This document shows positions 45,021 through 57,365 of a stretch of 64,000 nt of DNA, in pieces; position 1 is the first letter of the stretch, and each line of letters begins with the position of its first letter. A model generated the notes under the pieces. That model searched no databases and was not told the origin of the DNA. It worked only from the letters and a program-made list of their open reading frames with translations. The position numbers and the translations under genes were made by a program. The stretch comes from Tamarix chinensis (taxonomy: Eukaryota; Streptophyta; Magnoliopsida; Caryophyllales; Tamaricaceae), in the NCBI GenBank assembly GCA_030549775.1, contig CM060174.1, positions 13,076,128 to 13,140,127 on the forward strand. Direction: 5' to 3'.

Positions 45021-46480
45021 TTGATAGTTTGTTGTTTTCTATCTTCAAGTGCCTTATATGCAACAATCTCTCCGTTTAGGACCTTTAGTTGGTTGAATCC
45101 TGAAATTGAGAGAACTTTGAGTGAATTAAGAACTTGGGTACGTGAGACAAAAGAAAGCACAATCTCCAAAATTATGGTTGTGATAGATAGAGGAGACAAG
45201 AAGAATCACTCCCTTATGAAGTTTGCATCTCCTAAAGCTTATGGAAAGCAATCTGATATTATAAATCCAAATGTCGCCACCTACAATTTTGAGTTGAAGC
45301 CTACATTCCTTAATATGGTGTAGTAAAATCAATTTGGTGGTAGCTCAATGACCTAAATTTGCACATTTCAATCTTCATAGAGTACTGTGAAACATTGAAG
45401 ATTAATGGAGTTTTAGATGATGCTATCAAGCTAAGGTTGTTCCTTCTGTCATTACTAGAAAAGGAAAGTGCTTGGTTGCAGTCACTTCCTCCTGGCTCCA
45501 TCACTACTTGGGATCAACTCTCACAAGAATTCCTTTCCAAGTATTTCCATCAAATTAAGATGACTCAACTAAGAATCAAATAACAACCTTTACATAGAAA
45601 GAATGGGAATCATTATATGATGCTTGGGAGAGGTACAAAGACCTCTTGAGGATGTTTCCACACAATGGATGGGAAGACTGGTTGATTTTCCATACCTTTT
45701 ATAATGGTCTTCTCTACAACACTATGATGACTAATTATGTTGCAGCTGGTGGTGCACTGATGAACAAAAGTGTTCAAGAGGCATGAAAACTCATTGAAGA
45801 TATGGTCCAGAATTATATTCTAATGGTCAAGTGAGCACTATTTACCCCAAAATAATGGGAGGTATGGTGTTGATACACTAGATCATCTTGCATCTAAGGT
45901 AGATACTATGTTCAAATAATTTGAAAAATTAAATGCTAATACCTTAGCATCTCATACTAACCAAGCATCATGTGAAATGAATCATATGTCATACTGCGAT
46001 AGAGTGTCAAGTTGGAACATCTTTTTCCCTCAAATTGTGTGTCAACGAGCATGCTAATTATGCGAAAAATTTTAATCAAAAGGGGGATCCTTTTTTAAAT
46101 AGTTATAACACTGGGTAGAGGAGTCATCTGAATTTGTCTTATAGAAATCCCTCCTAAAATCCTATGCCTCAATCTAATTATGTTCCTCCAGGTTTTCAGA
46201 GTTAAAGGTCTCCCTATCATCCTACCCAAAATTCCAATTTGGAAACATTAATGGAGAATTTTGTGATGAATCTGACAAAAAAAATGAAGAGTTAAGTTTA
46301 GACACCAAATTCAAACCATGAGTGATGCTATTAAACATCTAGCTTCTAAAGTTGATTCACTAGCTACACATAACAAGATTCTAGAAAACCAAATCACGCA
46401 AGTAGACTAAAAGGCTAGCTCATCTTCTAGACCCTCTTGAACGTTTTCAGGACAACCCAAAATAAATCCTAAAAATCAAG
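45021..46480 (+). pseudogene. Athila-B gag
   Basis: Open pieces at 45021-45323 and 45359-45583 read FASPKAYGKQSD, NFELKPTFLNMV, FIEYCETLKINGVLDDAIKL and AWLQSLPPGSITTWDQL, the characteristic Athila/OTA gag core. Further on come LENQITQVD and DITLRSGKEIDG (about 46478-46515), the gag-pol linker. A TAG at 45321 and later stops break it. Confidence 0.88.
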
Positions 46481-47472
46481 TTAATGACATTACATTAAGG
46501 AGTGGAAAGGAGATAGATGGATCCAAGATGACCGGGGGTGATGAGGGTTTAGACAATGATGTTGGGGACCCCATAATTGATGAGGAAAAAATTATTAAGC
46601 AAAAAGAAAAGGTAGATAAATATGTTCCACCTACACCTTATAAGCCTCCCTTACCCTTCCCTCAAAGGTTAGCTTAGGTTAAACTAGAAAAGTAATTTGG
46701 GAAGGTTTTGGAAATATTTAAAAAGTTACATTTTAACACTCTTTTTGTTGAAGAAGTTTTTCAAATACCCTTATATGTAAAGTTTTTGAAAGAGATTTTA
46801 TCCAACAAGAGAAAGTTAGAGGAGTATGAAATGGTTTCTCTTACACAGAAGTGTAGTGATACTATTTAAAATAAGTTGCCTCCTAAATTAAAAGATCATG
46901 GTTCATTTTCTATCCATTGCATTATTAGCAATATTTCCATTAATCATACTTTATGTGATTTGGGTGCAAGTGTGAGTCTAATGTCATTTTCAATGTGTGA
47001 CAGGTTATAAATGGGATATTTAAAGCCCACCAGCCTATAATTGGTCGATCGATCGGTGAGACATTCGATAGGTATTTTAGAGGATGTACATATCTAGGTT
47101 GGTAAGTTTTTCATGCCGTTTGATTTTATTATTTTGGAAATTGAGAAAGATTCTTAAATTCCTATCATTCTAGGTAGGTCTGTCCTACCTACTGGTGGAG
47201 CTATAATTAATGTTAAAAATGGAAGGCTTTCTTTAAATGTTGGGAATGTGATGGTTGAATTTGATTTGTCTAATGCTATGAAATTTCCTCTAATTAATTA
47301 TGCTTATTACAGGATTGATTTGATTGACAAGGTGGGGAAAGAGGACCTTGTTGAATGTTTCTCATGTGACCCTCTTAATGAGTGTTTAATGAGAACTGGA
47401 TTGCCTAGCAATAAAAATCTTGAAATCGTTGATTTTTCCAAAATGTTAGAGGAAAGTCTTGTTTTTCCTTAA
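46480..47472 (+). pseudogene. Athila-B linker and protease
   Basis: Readable as YVPPTPYKPPLPFPQRLA, LSNKRKLEEYEMVSL, NKLPPKLKDHGSFSIHCII, then the protease motif CDLGASVSLMS (about 46954-46985; DLGA is usual in Athila), PIILGRSVLPTGG, and VEFDLSNAMKFP. The last 75 codons (47248-47472) are open. Stops at about 46676, 46866 and 47008 inactivate it. Confidence 0.87.
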
Positions 47473-48305
47473 GGAAAGCAAAAGACAGAAATTCTTGAAG
47501 TGGAGTCAAGCATCCCTGCCATAAAAAAAAAAGAGGTAATACCTAAGGTGGAGTTAAAACCCCTCCCTTCTTTGCTAAGGTATGAATTTCTTGAATATAA
47601 TTCTAATTACCTTGTCACTGTGAATGCTAGCCTAAGTAAGGTGGAAATTGAAAAGCTTCTTCAAATTATTAGGTTGCATAGAGAAGCTATTGGTTATTTT
47701 ATAGATGATCTTAAAGGCGGAAATTCTTCCATATGTATGCATTGTATTCTTTTTGTAGACGGGTATAAGCCCTCTATTGAATATCAAAGGATATTGAACC
47801 CTAACATGAAATAAGTGGTAAGAAAATAGGTCCTTAAGATACTTGATGCGGAGTCATCTACCCTATCTCAAATAGTGAGTGGGTGAGCATGGTGTAAATA
47901 GTACCTAAAAAGGGAGGAATGACAGTCATTAAGAATGAGAAAAATGAATTAATCCCAACAAGAACCATCATAAGTTAGCAAATTTCCATAGATTATAGAA
48001 AATTCACTAAGACCACTCAGAAGGATCGTTTTCCCTTACCATTTATGGATCAAATATTAGATAGGTCATCTTGAAATTCTTATTTCTGTTACTTAGATGG
48101 GTATTTTGGATTTTTCCAAATACTCATTCAGTCAATCAAGAGAAGACTACATTTACATGTGCATATGGCACCTTTACTTATCAAAGGATGCCATTTGGCT
48201 TATGTAATGCTCTTTCCACCTTTCAACGATGCATGGTATCTATCTTCTCTAACTTAATTGAAGATGTAATGGAATTTGTATGGATGATTATTTTGTTTAT
48301 GGTAC
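47473..48305 (+). pseudogene. Athila-B reverse transcriptase, N-terminal part
   Basis: The 104-codon stretch 47500-47814 reads KPLPSLLRYEFLEYNSNY and IRLHREAIGYFIDDLKG. RT motifs follow with breaks: IDYRKF near 47988, FPLPFMDQILD (48030), and EKTTFTCAYGTFTYQRMPFG with LCNALSTFQRCM (48141-48235). It stops at the catalytic region WMIILF (canonical MDDF), exactly where T7 starts. Confidence 0.87.
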
Positions 48306-51025
48306 TGTAATATCTTGTATTTTTAAAACCTAATTTTATTAAGCTTAATGATTTTATTAGCGTAATTTGATGAAAAAAAATAATAATTATTTTAATTTCG
48401 ATTTGTTTTATGGATTTATCGACGATTTTGAATTCATATTTTAATTTAAGTAATCGTTGTCGTTGTGAACCATTTTAGACAAATTCGTTCACGACCATGA
48501 TTTTATTATATTCTTTTAATTTCGATTTTCGGTTAAAAATATGTATTCCCATTCTTTCTCGTATTTTGATTTTTAATATTTTAGATTCATTTTTCGATTA
48601 TAACTTCGTCGTGTGATTACGACCTTATTTTTGGAGTTATATTTTGTTAACTAGATATATTATTTAAATTATAGAATTTCTGTTTAAATAGTTAAATTTA
48701 TTTTAATGATTTTATCCATAGAAAATATTTCCGACTTTAAATTTATTTGTTTTCGGAAATCTTTAATATTTGGGAAGTTTTAAATTAAAAAAAAAGATTT
48801 TCGAAGTTTATTTATGAAATTATTTCTGGAATTAATTCTCTTTCGTTTTATACTTTTTGGTTTACGGAAAACTGATTTCAGAAATTATTTAAATTAGTTT
48901 TGGTTTATCCGAATTTGGCTTAAATATTTTAGTATATGTTTTAAATAATTTTTTGGGGTCTTATAATGTATTTCCGTAAATAATATAATTTTTTACGTTC
49001 GTTGGTAAATTCTTCCGAAAATGTTTCCGAAATTCTTTATATAGCTTTTTATTAATTTTAAGCCTTCGGATCCGTTCGAAATAAGTTTTCGTTAAATAAA
49101 TTTTATATAAAATCTTCCAATAATATTTTTATATTTTTATTATTTTATTTTATGTGTATTTGTAAAAAAAATAAAAAAAAACAAAAAAAAAAACCCGCAC
49201 TCTAGCCCCGACCGACGCCCCTCTTTTCTTTTTCTTTCTCTCTTCTCTTCCCTACCTCGACGCCTCTCCCGTGCGCCCCTGTTCTGCAACCCTAACCCTA
49301 GCCGGCCTCCCTCGCCTCTCTCCTCCTCCCTGCTCCCTCGCTAGTCGCCGCCTCCTCTCTGCTCCGGCCAACCTCGCCGGCCTCAACCTGCAGCAGCAGC
49401 CGAAGCATTAGCCACCGAAGCAGCCGCGCAGCACCAGCAACGAACTGCAACAGGGCAGCGACGAGTCGCGCAACTCACGCCACCGCCCAGTCCCCGGCGA
49501 GCTCAGGCGACCACCGTCGAGCCACCCCCGTCCCCCAACGAAGCCTCCCCAGCCTTCCTTTGCCCCGATTTGTCGGTTTTTAATTGGTATAAATTTCTGA
49601 AAAACCCTAACCCTTATTTTGATTAATTGGGTATGTATTAGCTTATAAAAAGCTAAATTGATTGTTTTTTTTGTATATATGTGCTGTAAGATTGATTTGG
49701 ATAGGTTAATTGTGTGGTTGTGTTGAGATTTTGGAAAAATTAGATTCTTGGCCGGGTTATGCCCGAATTTTTCGGATCCGTCCGTTTTTGCGATTTCGGA
49801 CAAATTGATTATACAATATGTTTTAAAATGTATCCAATTTCATTTTGAAACCGTCAATTTGAGAAATTTATGAAGGTTTTATCGGAATTTGATTCCTAGG
49901 TCAAATTCGGGGTGTAATGAAATTGGGTCGTATAATTGAGCAGTCCTGCTCAATTGATTTTATAATATTGTTTAAAATGTATTTAATTTTATATTGGAAG
50001 TGTTGATTTGGGAAAATTGTATGTAATTGATCGGAATTGGATTTTTAGGTCAAAACTCCCGCGGGTTTAAATTGGTTTGGGTAATCGGGTTATTTTATTC
50101 AATTGACTATATAAATTACATTATAATATGTTTAATTACATTTTCGAACCGTCAATTGATATGTTTTGGCACAGATTGATCGGATTTGCGTTTCGGGCTC
50201 AAAAACCCTAATTGTGCTAAATTGCGTATTTCTTTTATTGGTTTTGAGCAATTAGTTATTTGATATGTTATAAAATGTGTTTAATTACATTTCTAAACAT
50301 TCAATTTGATTAAATTTATAGAATTTTAACGAATTATATTTTCGGGCCTAAAACCCTACATTTCAAGTGAAATTATGAAATCGATTACTTGTATTGTTGT
50401 TTTTCTAAAATTGAATGTATAGAAATAGTTGAAATGGTATTAATTGCTTTCTAATACCTTTAATTTGAATTAATTAAATTGAATTACTTGAGTTTGTGTC
50501 ATGGGCTTTAAAACCCTAATCTTCGGGGATGATTTTATAAAATTGATTTTGCTATGTGTATTTTATCTAATCAAATTCTATCTTTGGGTTTTAAATCATT
50601 TAAATTCTGTTTTAACCTAATCGGTTTGGATTTCGTTCTATGTAAATGGTTAGGTTACCTATTTAGTTGTAAAACCTAATAAATAAGTTATTTTCGATAA
50701 ATTAACTTATGATCGATTATTCTTTCTCGGGCTTTCCAAATTAAGTTGAAATGTCCCAAGTGATATTTGTATTAATTCGTTTTGATTTAGTTTTAACCTT
50801 AAATCTTAATAAAGCTATGCTTTTAAGTTTTAAGTTTTGGACACGTTTTCTAAGAAAGATCATTTGGGTTGTTTGTGTTTATTTAATTAGAATATGTGAA
50901 TTATTGATTGATAGAATAGTTTCTAATTTAGTTTTCGATTTCTATCGGATCTAGGAAAGCTTTCTCGTGGATCCACGAGCTAGGGATCTCTCTCCCTCTT
51001 ATCTCACTTAGCTAGCTTCGGATCC

Positions 51026-51045
51026 AGGTAAGTCTCTACTTACCT
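51026..51045. other. Hairpin at the T7 module junction
   Basis: AGGTAAGT-CTCT-ACTTACCT, perfect 8-bp arms, equivalent to 33137-33157 in T6. It is preceded by TTCGGATCC. Confidence 0.75.
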
Positions 51046-51222
51046 CTACTTATGAGTGTTTAGTAAGGATGTAGCTAAGGCCCCTATGTGTTACGTGACT
51101 TGTATGCTTTATATATCATGTTATGTTGTGTAACGCATGATTATCCATTGTTGGCATGCATGTTAAGGGTGAAGTGTGGGTTAATAAGACACGGATAAGA
51201 TATTAATCACGTAAAAAGAAAG

Positions 51223-51616
51223 ATGTTGAGCCGAGCCCAGTCCGGTCCACCGGTTATAATAGTGGTCAGAGGCGTTCTACCCTGTGCGTTTCGTTCCAGT
51301 CCACCGGCTATAATAGTGGTCAGAGGCGTTATGCCCTGTGTGTGTACATCCGGTCCACGGTTATAATAGTGGGGGATCTCGGCTCGACAGACCCAAATAA
51401 ATAAGTTAATCCATGGGAAAAATACTAAATACTTACAGTGAAACACCATGTGAGTAGGGGCCAGTCCGGTCCACCGGTTAGAATAGTGGTCAAAGGCGTT
51501 CTGCCCTGTGTGTTTCGTTCCGGTCCACCGGCTATAATAGTGGTCAGAGACGTCCTGCCCTGTGTGTTTACTTCCGGTCCACCGGCTATAATAGTGGGGC
51601 TCCCGCACTCACATGG
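51223..51616 (-). repeat. T-family minisatellite in T7
   Basis: Complement-oriented monomers such as CCGGTCCACCGGCTATAATAGT with GTGGTCAGAGGCGTTCTGCC spacers. One unit is bounded by CCATGTGAGTAGGGGCC (51448) and GGGGCTCCCGCACTCACATGG (51596-51616), complementary arms as in T6. Confidence 0.9.
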
Positions 51617-51632
51617 ACTATTAAAGAATATG

Positions 51633-52236
51633 GGTAGGAGTGCGATGGTTGATGATGGTGATGGTGTAGGTACAAGGTGATGCTGATGGTGATTGTTGCA
51701 GAGGATGGTTAGGGGTAGGGTGACGTTGGTGATGGTTATATGTAGGTGTTGCATGAGAAGTAAAATGGAAGGGGAAATTAAAGTGTGTAGGGTGTGCATA
51801 TGGGTGTGTAGTTGGGCAGTGATAAGGGAGCAGAAGGAGAAGAAGAAAAAGAATAAAGGAAGTAAGGTGATGGGTGATAAATGCAGAAAGGTGATGGTGC
51901 AAGTTGCAACAATTTCAAATGTGCAGCGTAAGGTTGACGGAAGGAGGATAAGAAGAAAGAAAAGAAAAGAAGAAAGAAAAGGAAAAAGAGAAGGGTTGGG
52001 GGATTAGTTTAGGATGATTTTGAATTAGCTAAAAGTAATTAGGATCAGTAGAAATTTTAGCTGGTTTTGATTTTGGTTTATGAATTATGGTTTATCCGAG
52101 TCAAAGTTTTGGATTCGATTAAAGTTTTGGGACTAAGGGATTAAGTTAAGGCTAAAAATAAGATTTTTTGATATTAAAATCAAATTAGGACGCTAATGAT
52201 ATAGGATTAGGCTAAGTAAATTTTTAGGGTATTACA
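51633..52236 (+). repeat. T-family 3' fragment T8
   Basis: Starts abruptly at GGTAGGAGTGCGATGG with a GTGATGG-rich and then purine-rich stretch (to about 52012), followed by an AT-rich tail ending TTTTTAGGGTATTACA. The orientation is opposite to T7, so the composite 48306-52236 has 3' ends facing outward on both sides. The right flank is RNaseH of C2. Confidence 0.7.
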
Positions 52237-53087
52237 ATTATCTTTACCTAACTTTGATAAATTATTTGAAGTTACATGTGATGCAAGTGGGGTAGGGATA
52301 TGAGGTATACTTTTATAAGAAAAACAAGCTATTGCATTTTTTTAGTGATAAATTAAGTGGGATAAAATTGAATTATTCAACATATGATAAGAGAATTCTA
52401 TATCGTCATAAGAAGTCTAGAAACATGGAGCCATTACTTAAGACCTAAGCCATTTAGTTTGCATTAGGACCGTGAAAGTGTAAAATATTTGCATGGGCAA
52501 AAGAAGATAAATCCTAAACATGCCAGATCAGTTAGTTTCTTACAATCCTTTGTGTTTTCTATTAAACATTTCGATGGTAAGAAAAATGTCATGGCAGATA
52601 CTTTATCTAGAATATCTATGATAGTTGTTATGTTGGATGCTAAATTATTAGGTTTTGAACTGTTAAAGGAATTTTATGTAAAGATGAAGATTTTTTTAAC
52701 ATCTATAATGCATGTAAAAATAATAATAGTTGTGGTAATTATGTTTTACGAGATGACTTTCTTTTCAAACTTAATAAGTTGTGTACACATCATTCCAGTG
52801 TACGTGATTTACTAGTTAAGGAAGTACATGAAGGGGTATAGCCAATCATTTTGGTGTTCATAAAACCATGAAAATAATACAAGAAAACTTCTACTGGCCA
52901 TGAATGATAAAATTAGTATAAGTTATTATAAGAATATATGTGGCTTGTCAAAAGAGTAAAAGTTTCTTCCGTAAAGGTTTGTATATTCCTTTACTAGTTC
53001 CTAATCAACTTTGGAAAAGTGTTAGTATGGATTTTATCTTGGGCTTACCAATAACAAAAGGGGGAAATGATTCTATTCTAGTGGTAG
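52237..53087 (+). pseudogene. C2 chromovirus-like RNaseH and integrase, part 1
   Basis: RNaseH begins LPNFDKLFEVTCDASGVGI and continues with LNYSTYDK, KPFSLH, VKYLHGQ-like text and KKNVMADTLSRI (ORF 52489-52815). Integrase zinc-binding pieces follow, then LWKSVSMDFILGLPITKGG, which keeps the first catalytic Asp, then NDSILVV at 53087, where T9 starts. Same lineage as C1 (LDAKLLGFE versus VDANLLGFS). Several stops. RT is missing at the T8 junction. Confidence 0.85.
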
Positions 53088-53746
53088 TGTAACACCCCCA
53101 AAATTCACTCTTGAAAAAATTCGTTTTATTTAAAATAATCAGCGGAAGCAAAATAATAACTGTAAATTCTGGGGATATTACCGCCACACTTAGTACCAGA
53201 CCGGTTCACTCCTACCGTTCCAGTACAAAGTACTAAGGCTAAAAGAATGAAACACAGATTGCTAGAAATTCAAACCATATTTAAATCAGAGCGGCGCAAA
53301 TAAACATTTTATAAGCATATAATCCACCAATGGTGGTTATAAGAACAAATATTACATTTAACCCAGGCATTAGAAGAGAAATAATGGAATCCTAAAAGTC
53401 TAGATAATCCTTACGCTCTTTCCCGTTGCCCACTTGAATAGCTCCCGAAAAAGGACCTGCAAGGGACACTGCCCATTGAATAGGTAGGGGCCCCACGAAT
53501 GGAACCCTTCGGTACTATGGTACTAAGTAACCCTTTAAAAACATACTTAAAAGTAAGCTCACAATGTAACACATGATCCAACGCTACATACGTACATAGT
53601 GAAAGGTCCATATATAATATTCACATCCATACATCCACGTACTTAACAAGTCAATCAGATATTAATAGGTCATAATGTACAATCGATAGTTTTACGGCCT
53701 TAAGCCATTAGTCCATCATTATTCAATCATCTCTCAAATTTTATAT

Positions 53747-54100
53747 CCATGTGAGTGTGGGAACCCCACTATTATAGCTGGTGGATCGGTCATGCAGGGC
53801 AAAATGCTCCTGACCATTATTATTCACCGGTGGATCGGTCATACAAAGCAAAACGCTCCTAGCCACTATTATTCGCCGGTAGACCTGTCTGACCCCGACT
53901 CACATGGTGTTTCACTGTAAGTTCTTAGTGTATTTTCCATGTATTAGTTTCGTTACGTTTGGTTTGTTTAGCACAGAATCCCCACTATTATAGCCGGTGG
54001 ACCGGTCATGTAGGGCAAAACGCTCCTGGCCACCATTATTCGTCGGTGGACCGGTCTGGGTTCGGCTCAACAATCTTCCTCTTTAAGTGATTAGCATCTT
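53747..54100 (+). repeat. T-family minisatellite in T9
   Basis: Two units. The first is bounded by CCATGTGAGTGTGGG and CCCCGACTCACATGG. Monomers include CCACTATTATAGCCGGTGG (about 53985-54000) and GCAAAACGCTCCTGGCCACC spacers; ends with CTTTAAGTGATTAGCAT. Confidence 0.9.
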
Positions 54101-54949
54101 ATTCGAAAGTATTTCACCCTTGACATGCAAGTCACCGACCTCTACTTCTATCCTCCCAAGAGGGCCCGTCCCGTATCTTGAGACCTTTGCGCCTCTTATC
54201 ACACCCTGACATCCATTCCTCCTTACATTTACTCATAACAATGACCCAACTCCTAAGGGTTTGGGTTGAGACCCATCACCTTATGACATTCAAATTCTCT
54301 CACTACCACCTTCTAGGGTTTTCCCTTGAAACCTTAATCGAACCTATGTTGCCCAACCTTTCCTTTATCGTCTCACACCTCATCTCATTTAGATTCCACC
54401 CAAATTCCATCACTCTACTCACAAATTATACATGTGACCGTAAAACCCTAGTTGGCCGCTCAAACCCTAACACCTTTCTTACGTAAGGATCATCCCATGC
54501 AAACCCTAGAAATCTCCCATGTAAGAGTTGCATCACTCATTCATTTTGATCCTAACCTCCTTTTATTTTCCCCCTCATGGATCATGAGATAATAAGGTCA
54601 TTCTCATGTCCCCTTAGTCAACTTACTTCCCATTTGTTCCTTTTTATCCTTTCAACTCATATCCTATTATTAAACATCCCATCATGCATGTCTTAGAGGG
54701 TCACATCTTATAACATCGTACACACAACATATATAATCATCAACCACATGCGATAAGGAAGTCATATAAGCATACCCCCACTCCAAGCTGCACTACAAAT
54801 GATTTGTCATTAAGCATAAAGTACACAACATGGTATAACACATGGCACACGAGGCACATACTACACACATAGTTGTTCTTAGCCACATCCCTACTCGGTT
54901 TGGGTTACTAAGTTATCTCCCACACTTATTAGGTCACCGATCACCCTTC

Positions 54950-55690
54950 ATAATTGTTACACTTACCATATTTCCCCTTTGGTTGATTAGATTACCGAAT
55001 GACCCTTCTCCTTTGTTATAATTACTAAATTGCCCTTTTGTTGGATAAATTACCAAATTACCCTTCTTTATTATCATAATTACCAAATTACTCTTCTCCA
55101 TTATCATAATTACCAAAATGCCCTTCTCCATTATCCTAATTACCAAATTACCCTTCTCTATTATCATAATTACCAAACTACCCTTTTCTATAATTATCAT
55201 TTTTCCCTTCTACTTACAAATTACCATTTTATCCTTTTACTTACAAAATTATCATTTTGCCCTTTGCATACAAAATTACCATATTATCCTTTTCACTTAC
55301 AAATTATCATTTTACCCTTTACTTCCAAAATTACCATTTTACCCCTTACTTCCAAAATTACCATTTTACCCTTATACTTTCAAATTACCAAATTACCCTT
55401 GCCTCCAAAATTACCATTTTACCCTTTAATTATAAAATTACCATATTATCCTTTTACTTACAAAATTACCATTTTACCATTTACTTCCAAAATTTACCAT
55501 AATGCTCTTTTTACTTACAAATTACCATTTTACCCCTTTACATCCAAAATTACCATTTTACCCTTTTCTTACAAAATTACCATTTTACCCTTTACCTCCA
55601 AAATTACCATATTACCCCTTACTTCCAAATTTACCATAATATCCTTTTATTTATAAAATTACCATTCTACCCCTTCCTTCTAAAATTATC
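54950..55690 (+). repeat. AATTACC tandem repeats in T9
   Basis: About 25 to 30 degenerate copies of a roughly 22-26 base unit, consensus near AAAATTACCATTTTACCCTT. The ORFs here (up to 208 codons) are a consequence of the repeat and not genes. Confidence 0.88.
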
Positions 55691-56365
55691 ATTTTGCCCC
55701 CTTTTTTATACCATTTTTATTAATTTACCATCATCACATAAAATACCAAAATTTATACTCCATTCTCATCATCCAACTCCACCACTATTATTATTCAACA
55801 TGATACTCATTAGCACCCACACATATTAGGCCACATTCTTGCACAAGACATATCACTAAAATGTCCCTAGGGCTCACAATAATATTATTTATGCATAAAT
55901 GATCACAATAACATAATATAGCATGGATGAGCACTTAAAATTTTCATTAATAATCAAACTCTTCCCTTAAGAAATATTTCCACAAATGGCATATAAACTA
56001 ACATGCTTTCCTTTTTATCAATCAATATAATCAACCACATATAATACATTCAACAATCTATATTATGCAAATGATATATTATAACCCTAATATGCTAGCA
56101 TACGTTTATCCATACGTTTAAGTGGTGTTTAATGATTACCTTAATTTCCGCAAAAATTAAACCTTACCGGCATCCCAATTAAGGATTCAAGCTTTAAATA
56201 GCAAAATCAACACCTAAAAATAATATCAATATTTATCACATTAGAAATAAGAAAACCCAAAAGCATATTACTTTATAAAACTTAATTAATGAAATACTTA
56301 ATTTAAATATTATTATACCTTAAAATCATTAACCAAATAAACCAAGAAATGCAACGACTCAGCTT

Positions 56366-56382
56366 GCTCATGCAGCATGAGC
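56366..56382. other. 17-bp palindrome in T9
   Basis: GCTCATGC-A-GCATGAGC: perfect 8-bp arms around one base, at the border between the AT-rich DNA and the purine-rich block. The same palindrome is at 60959-60975 in T10. Confidence 0.8.
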
Positions 56383-56389
56383 TGGATGC

Positions 56390-57365
56390 AAAGAAATGAG
56401 GGAGAGGGAGAAAATTTCGGGTTAGAGTTTTGGGGCTAGGAAATAGGGCATGTAGGGGAGGATTTAGGGCAAGGGAAGGGTGTAGGAGTGAAGAGGGGGT
56501 ATAGGTGGTGGTCGGGGATAGGTTTTTGGCTGCCAAGGGTGGCGGCGATGAGGTTGTAGGAGTGGACGGGGCTGAGAAGGAAGGAAAAAGGGAGGAGGAA
56601 AATGAAAGGGTGAAGGGGTTTGTTTCAGCAAAAGGAGGTGTGGGGGTGGTAGAGGAGGTTGTAGGGAGGTTGTTGAGAAGGGAGAAAAAGAAGGGAAAAA
56701 GAAGAGGGGAGGAAGAAGGTGAGTTGTAGGGGGCTCGAGGGGTTGTGTGGTGGTTCAAGGCTAAGGTAGAGGGTGGTAAGGAGTGGTGCGAGGGTTGGTG
56801 CGGCGGTGGAAGCGACAGAGGGCAGTGATGGTGCAAAATAGAGGGGAAGAGATGGAGGGGAAGAAAATGGGGAAGAGGAGATCGGGGGTAAGGGGGCTCG
56901 AACAATAGGTAGGAAAGAGGGTGATGAGGAGAAGAAAAAGGAGAGGAAGGAGAGGGCAGCTGACAACTGATCGGTGGCAGCGTGTAGGGTGGCAGGGAGG
57001 TGGTAGGGTGGTAGGGAGAGGGAAGGAAAGAAGAGGGAAGGGGAGGCCATGCGTGATGGGGGTGCATGACTGGCTTGGTCCAAAATGGTGGAAAAAAAGG
57101 ATGGGAGAGAGAGAGAGGGTTGTGGTGGTGGCAGGTGGTGGCAGCAAGAGGTTGCAGGTGGTGGCTAGGTGTGGCGTCGAGGGGCGTGCGCTGCGTTGAG
57201 GCTAGAGGCAAAAGAAGAAAGAAGGGGAGAGGAGGGGCAAGCCAGGCATAGGGGGAAGAAAGGAAAGTGGGCCGGTCCGGTCTAGGGGAAAGGAAGGAAA
57301 GAAAAAAAAAAGGGGAGCTGGGTTGTGTGCGGGAGAGGGAGAGGAGGGAAGGGAGTGGGCGGGAG
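56390..57365. other. Purine-rich block of T9
   Basis: GGGAAGG/GGAGG tracts on the plus strand. The minus strand has a 358-codon ORF (57379-56303) of Pro/Ser/Leu/His composition that runs into the first bases of T10, so it is not a single ancestral gene. T10 is inserted near the right end, after CGGGAG. Confidence 0.7.

Larger units (their letters stand above)
48306..51632 (-). repeat. T-family unit T7, inverted, 5' end missing
   Basis: The plus strand starts TGTAATATCTTG, the complement of a T6-type 3' end, and mirrors T6 throughout: AT-rich tail, GC-rich block (49190-49570), ~150-bp repeats (about 49640-50700), the hairpin (51026-51045), the GTAAGGATGTAGCTAAGG motif (51062-51079) and the minisatellite. 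Homology stops at AAAGAATATG (about 51632), inside the region repeated in T6 at 31822-31832, so roughly the first kilobase of the unit is missing. The left flank is GGTAC; no partner duplication exists. Confidence 0.82.
53088..57365 (+). repeat. T-family unit T9, left part (interrupted by T10)
   Basis: Starts TGTAACACCCCCAAAATTC. Preceded by GGTAG (53083-53087), repeated at 62928-62932 after its end. Order: 5' region with GCGGAAGC and TTACCGCCACA, minisatellite (53747-54100), shared segment ending CTTAGCCACATCCCTAC (about 54878-54894), AATTACC tandem repeats, AT-rich DNA, a palindrome (56366-56382) and a purine-rich block split by T10. The reconstructed length without T10 is 4713 bp. No internal PBS or pol. 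Confidence 0.88.

Noticed and set aside
55030..55656. 208-codon ORF rich in Tyr, Ile, Leu
   Set aside because: Direct translation of the AATTACC tandem repeat.
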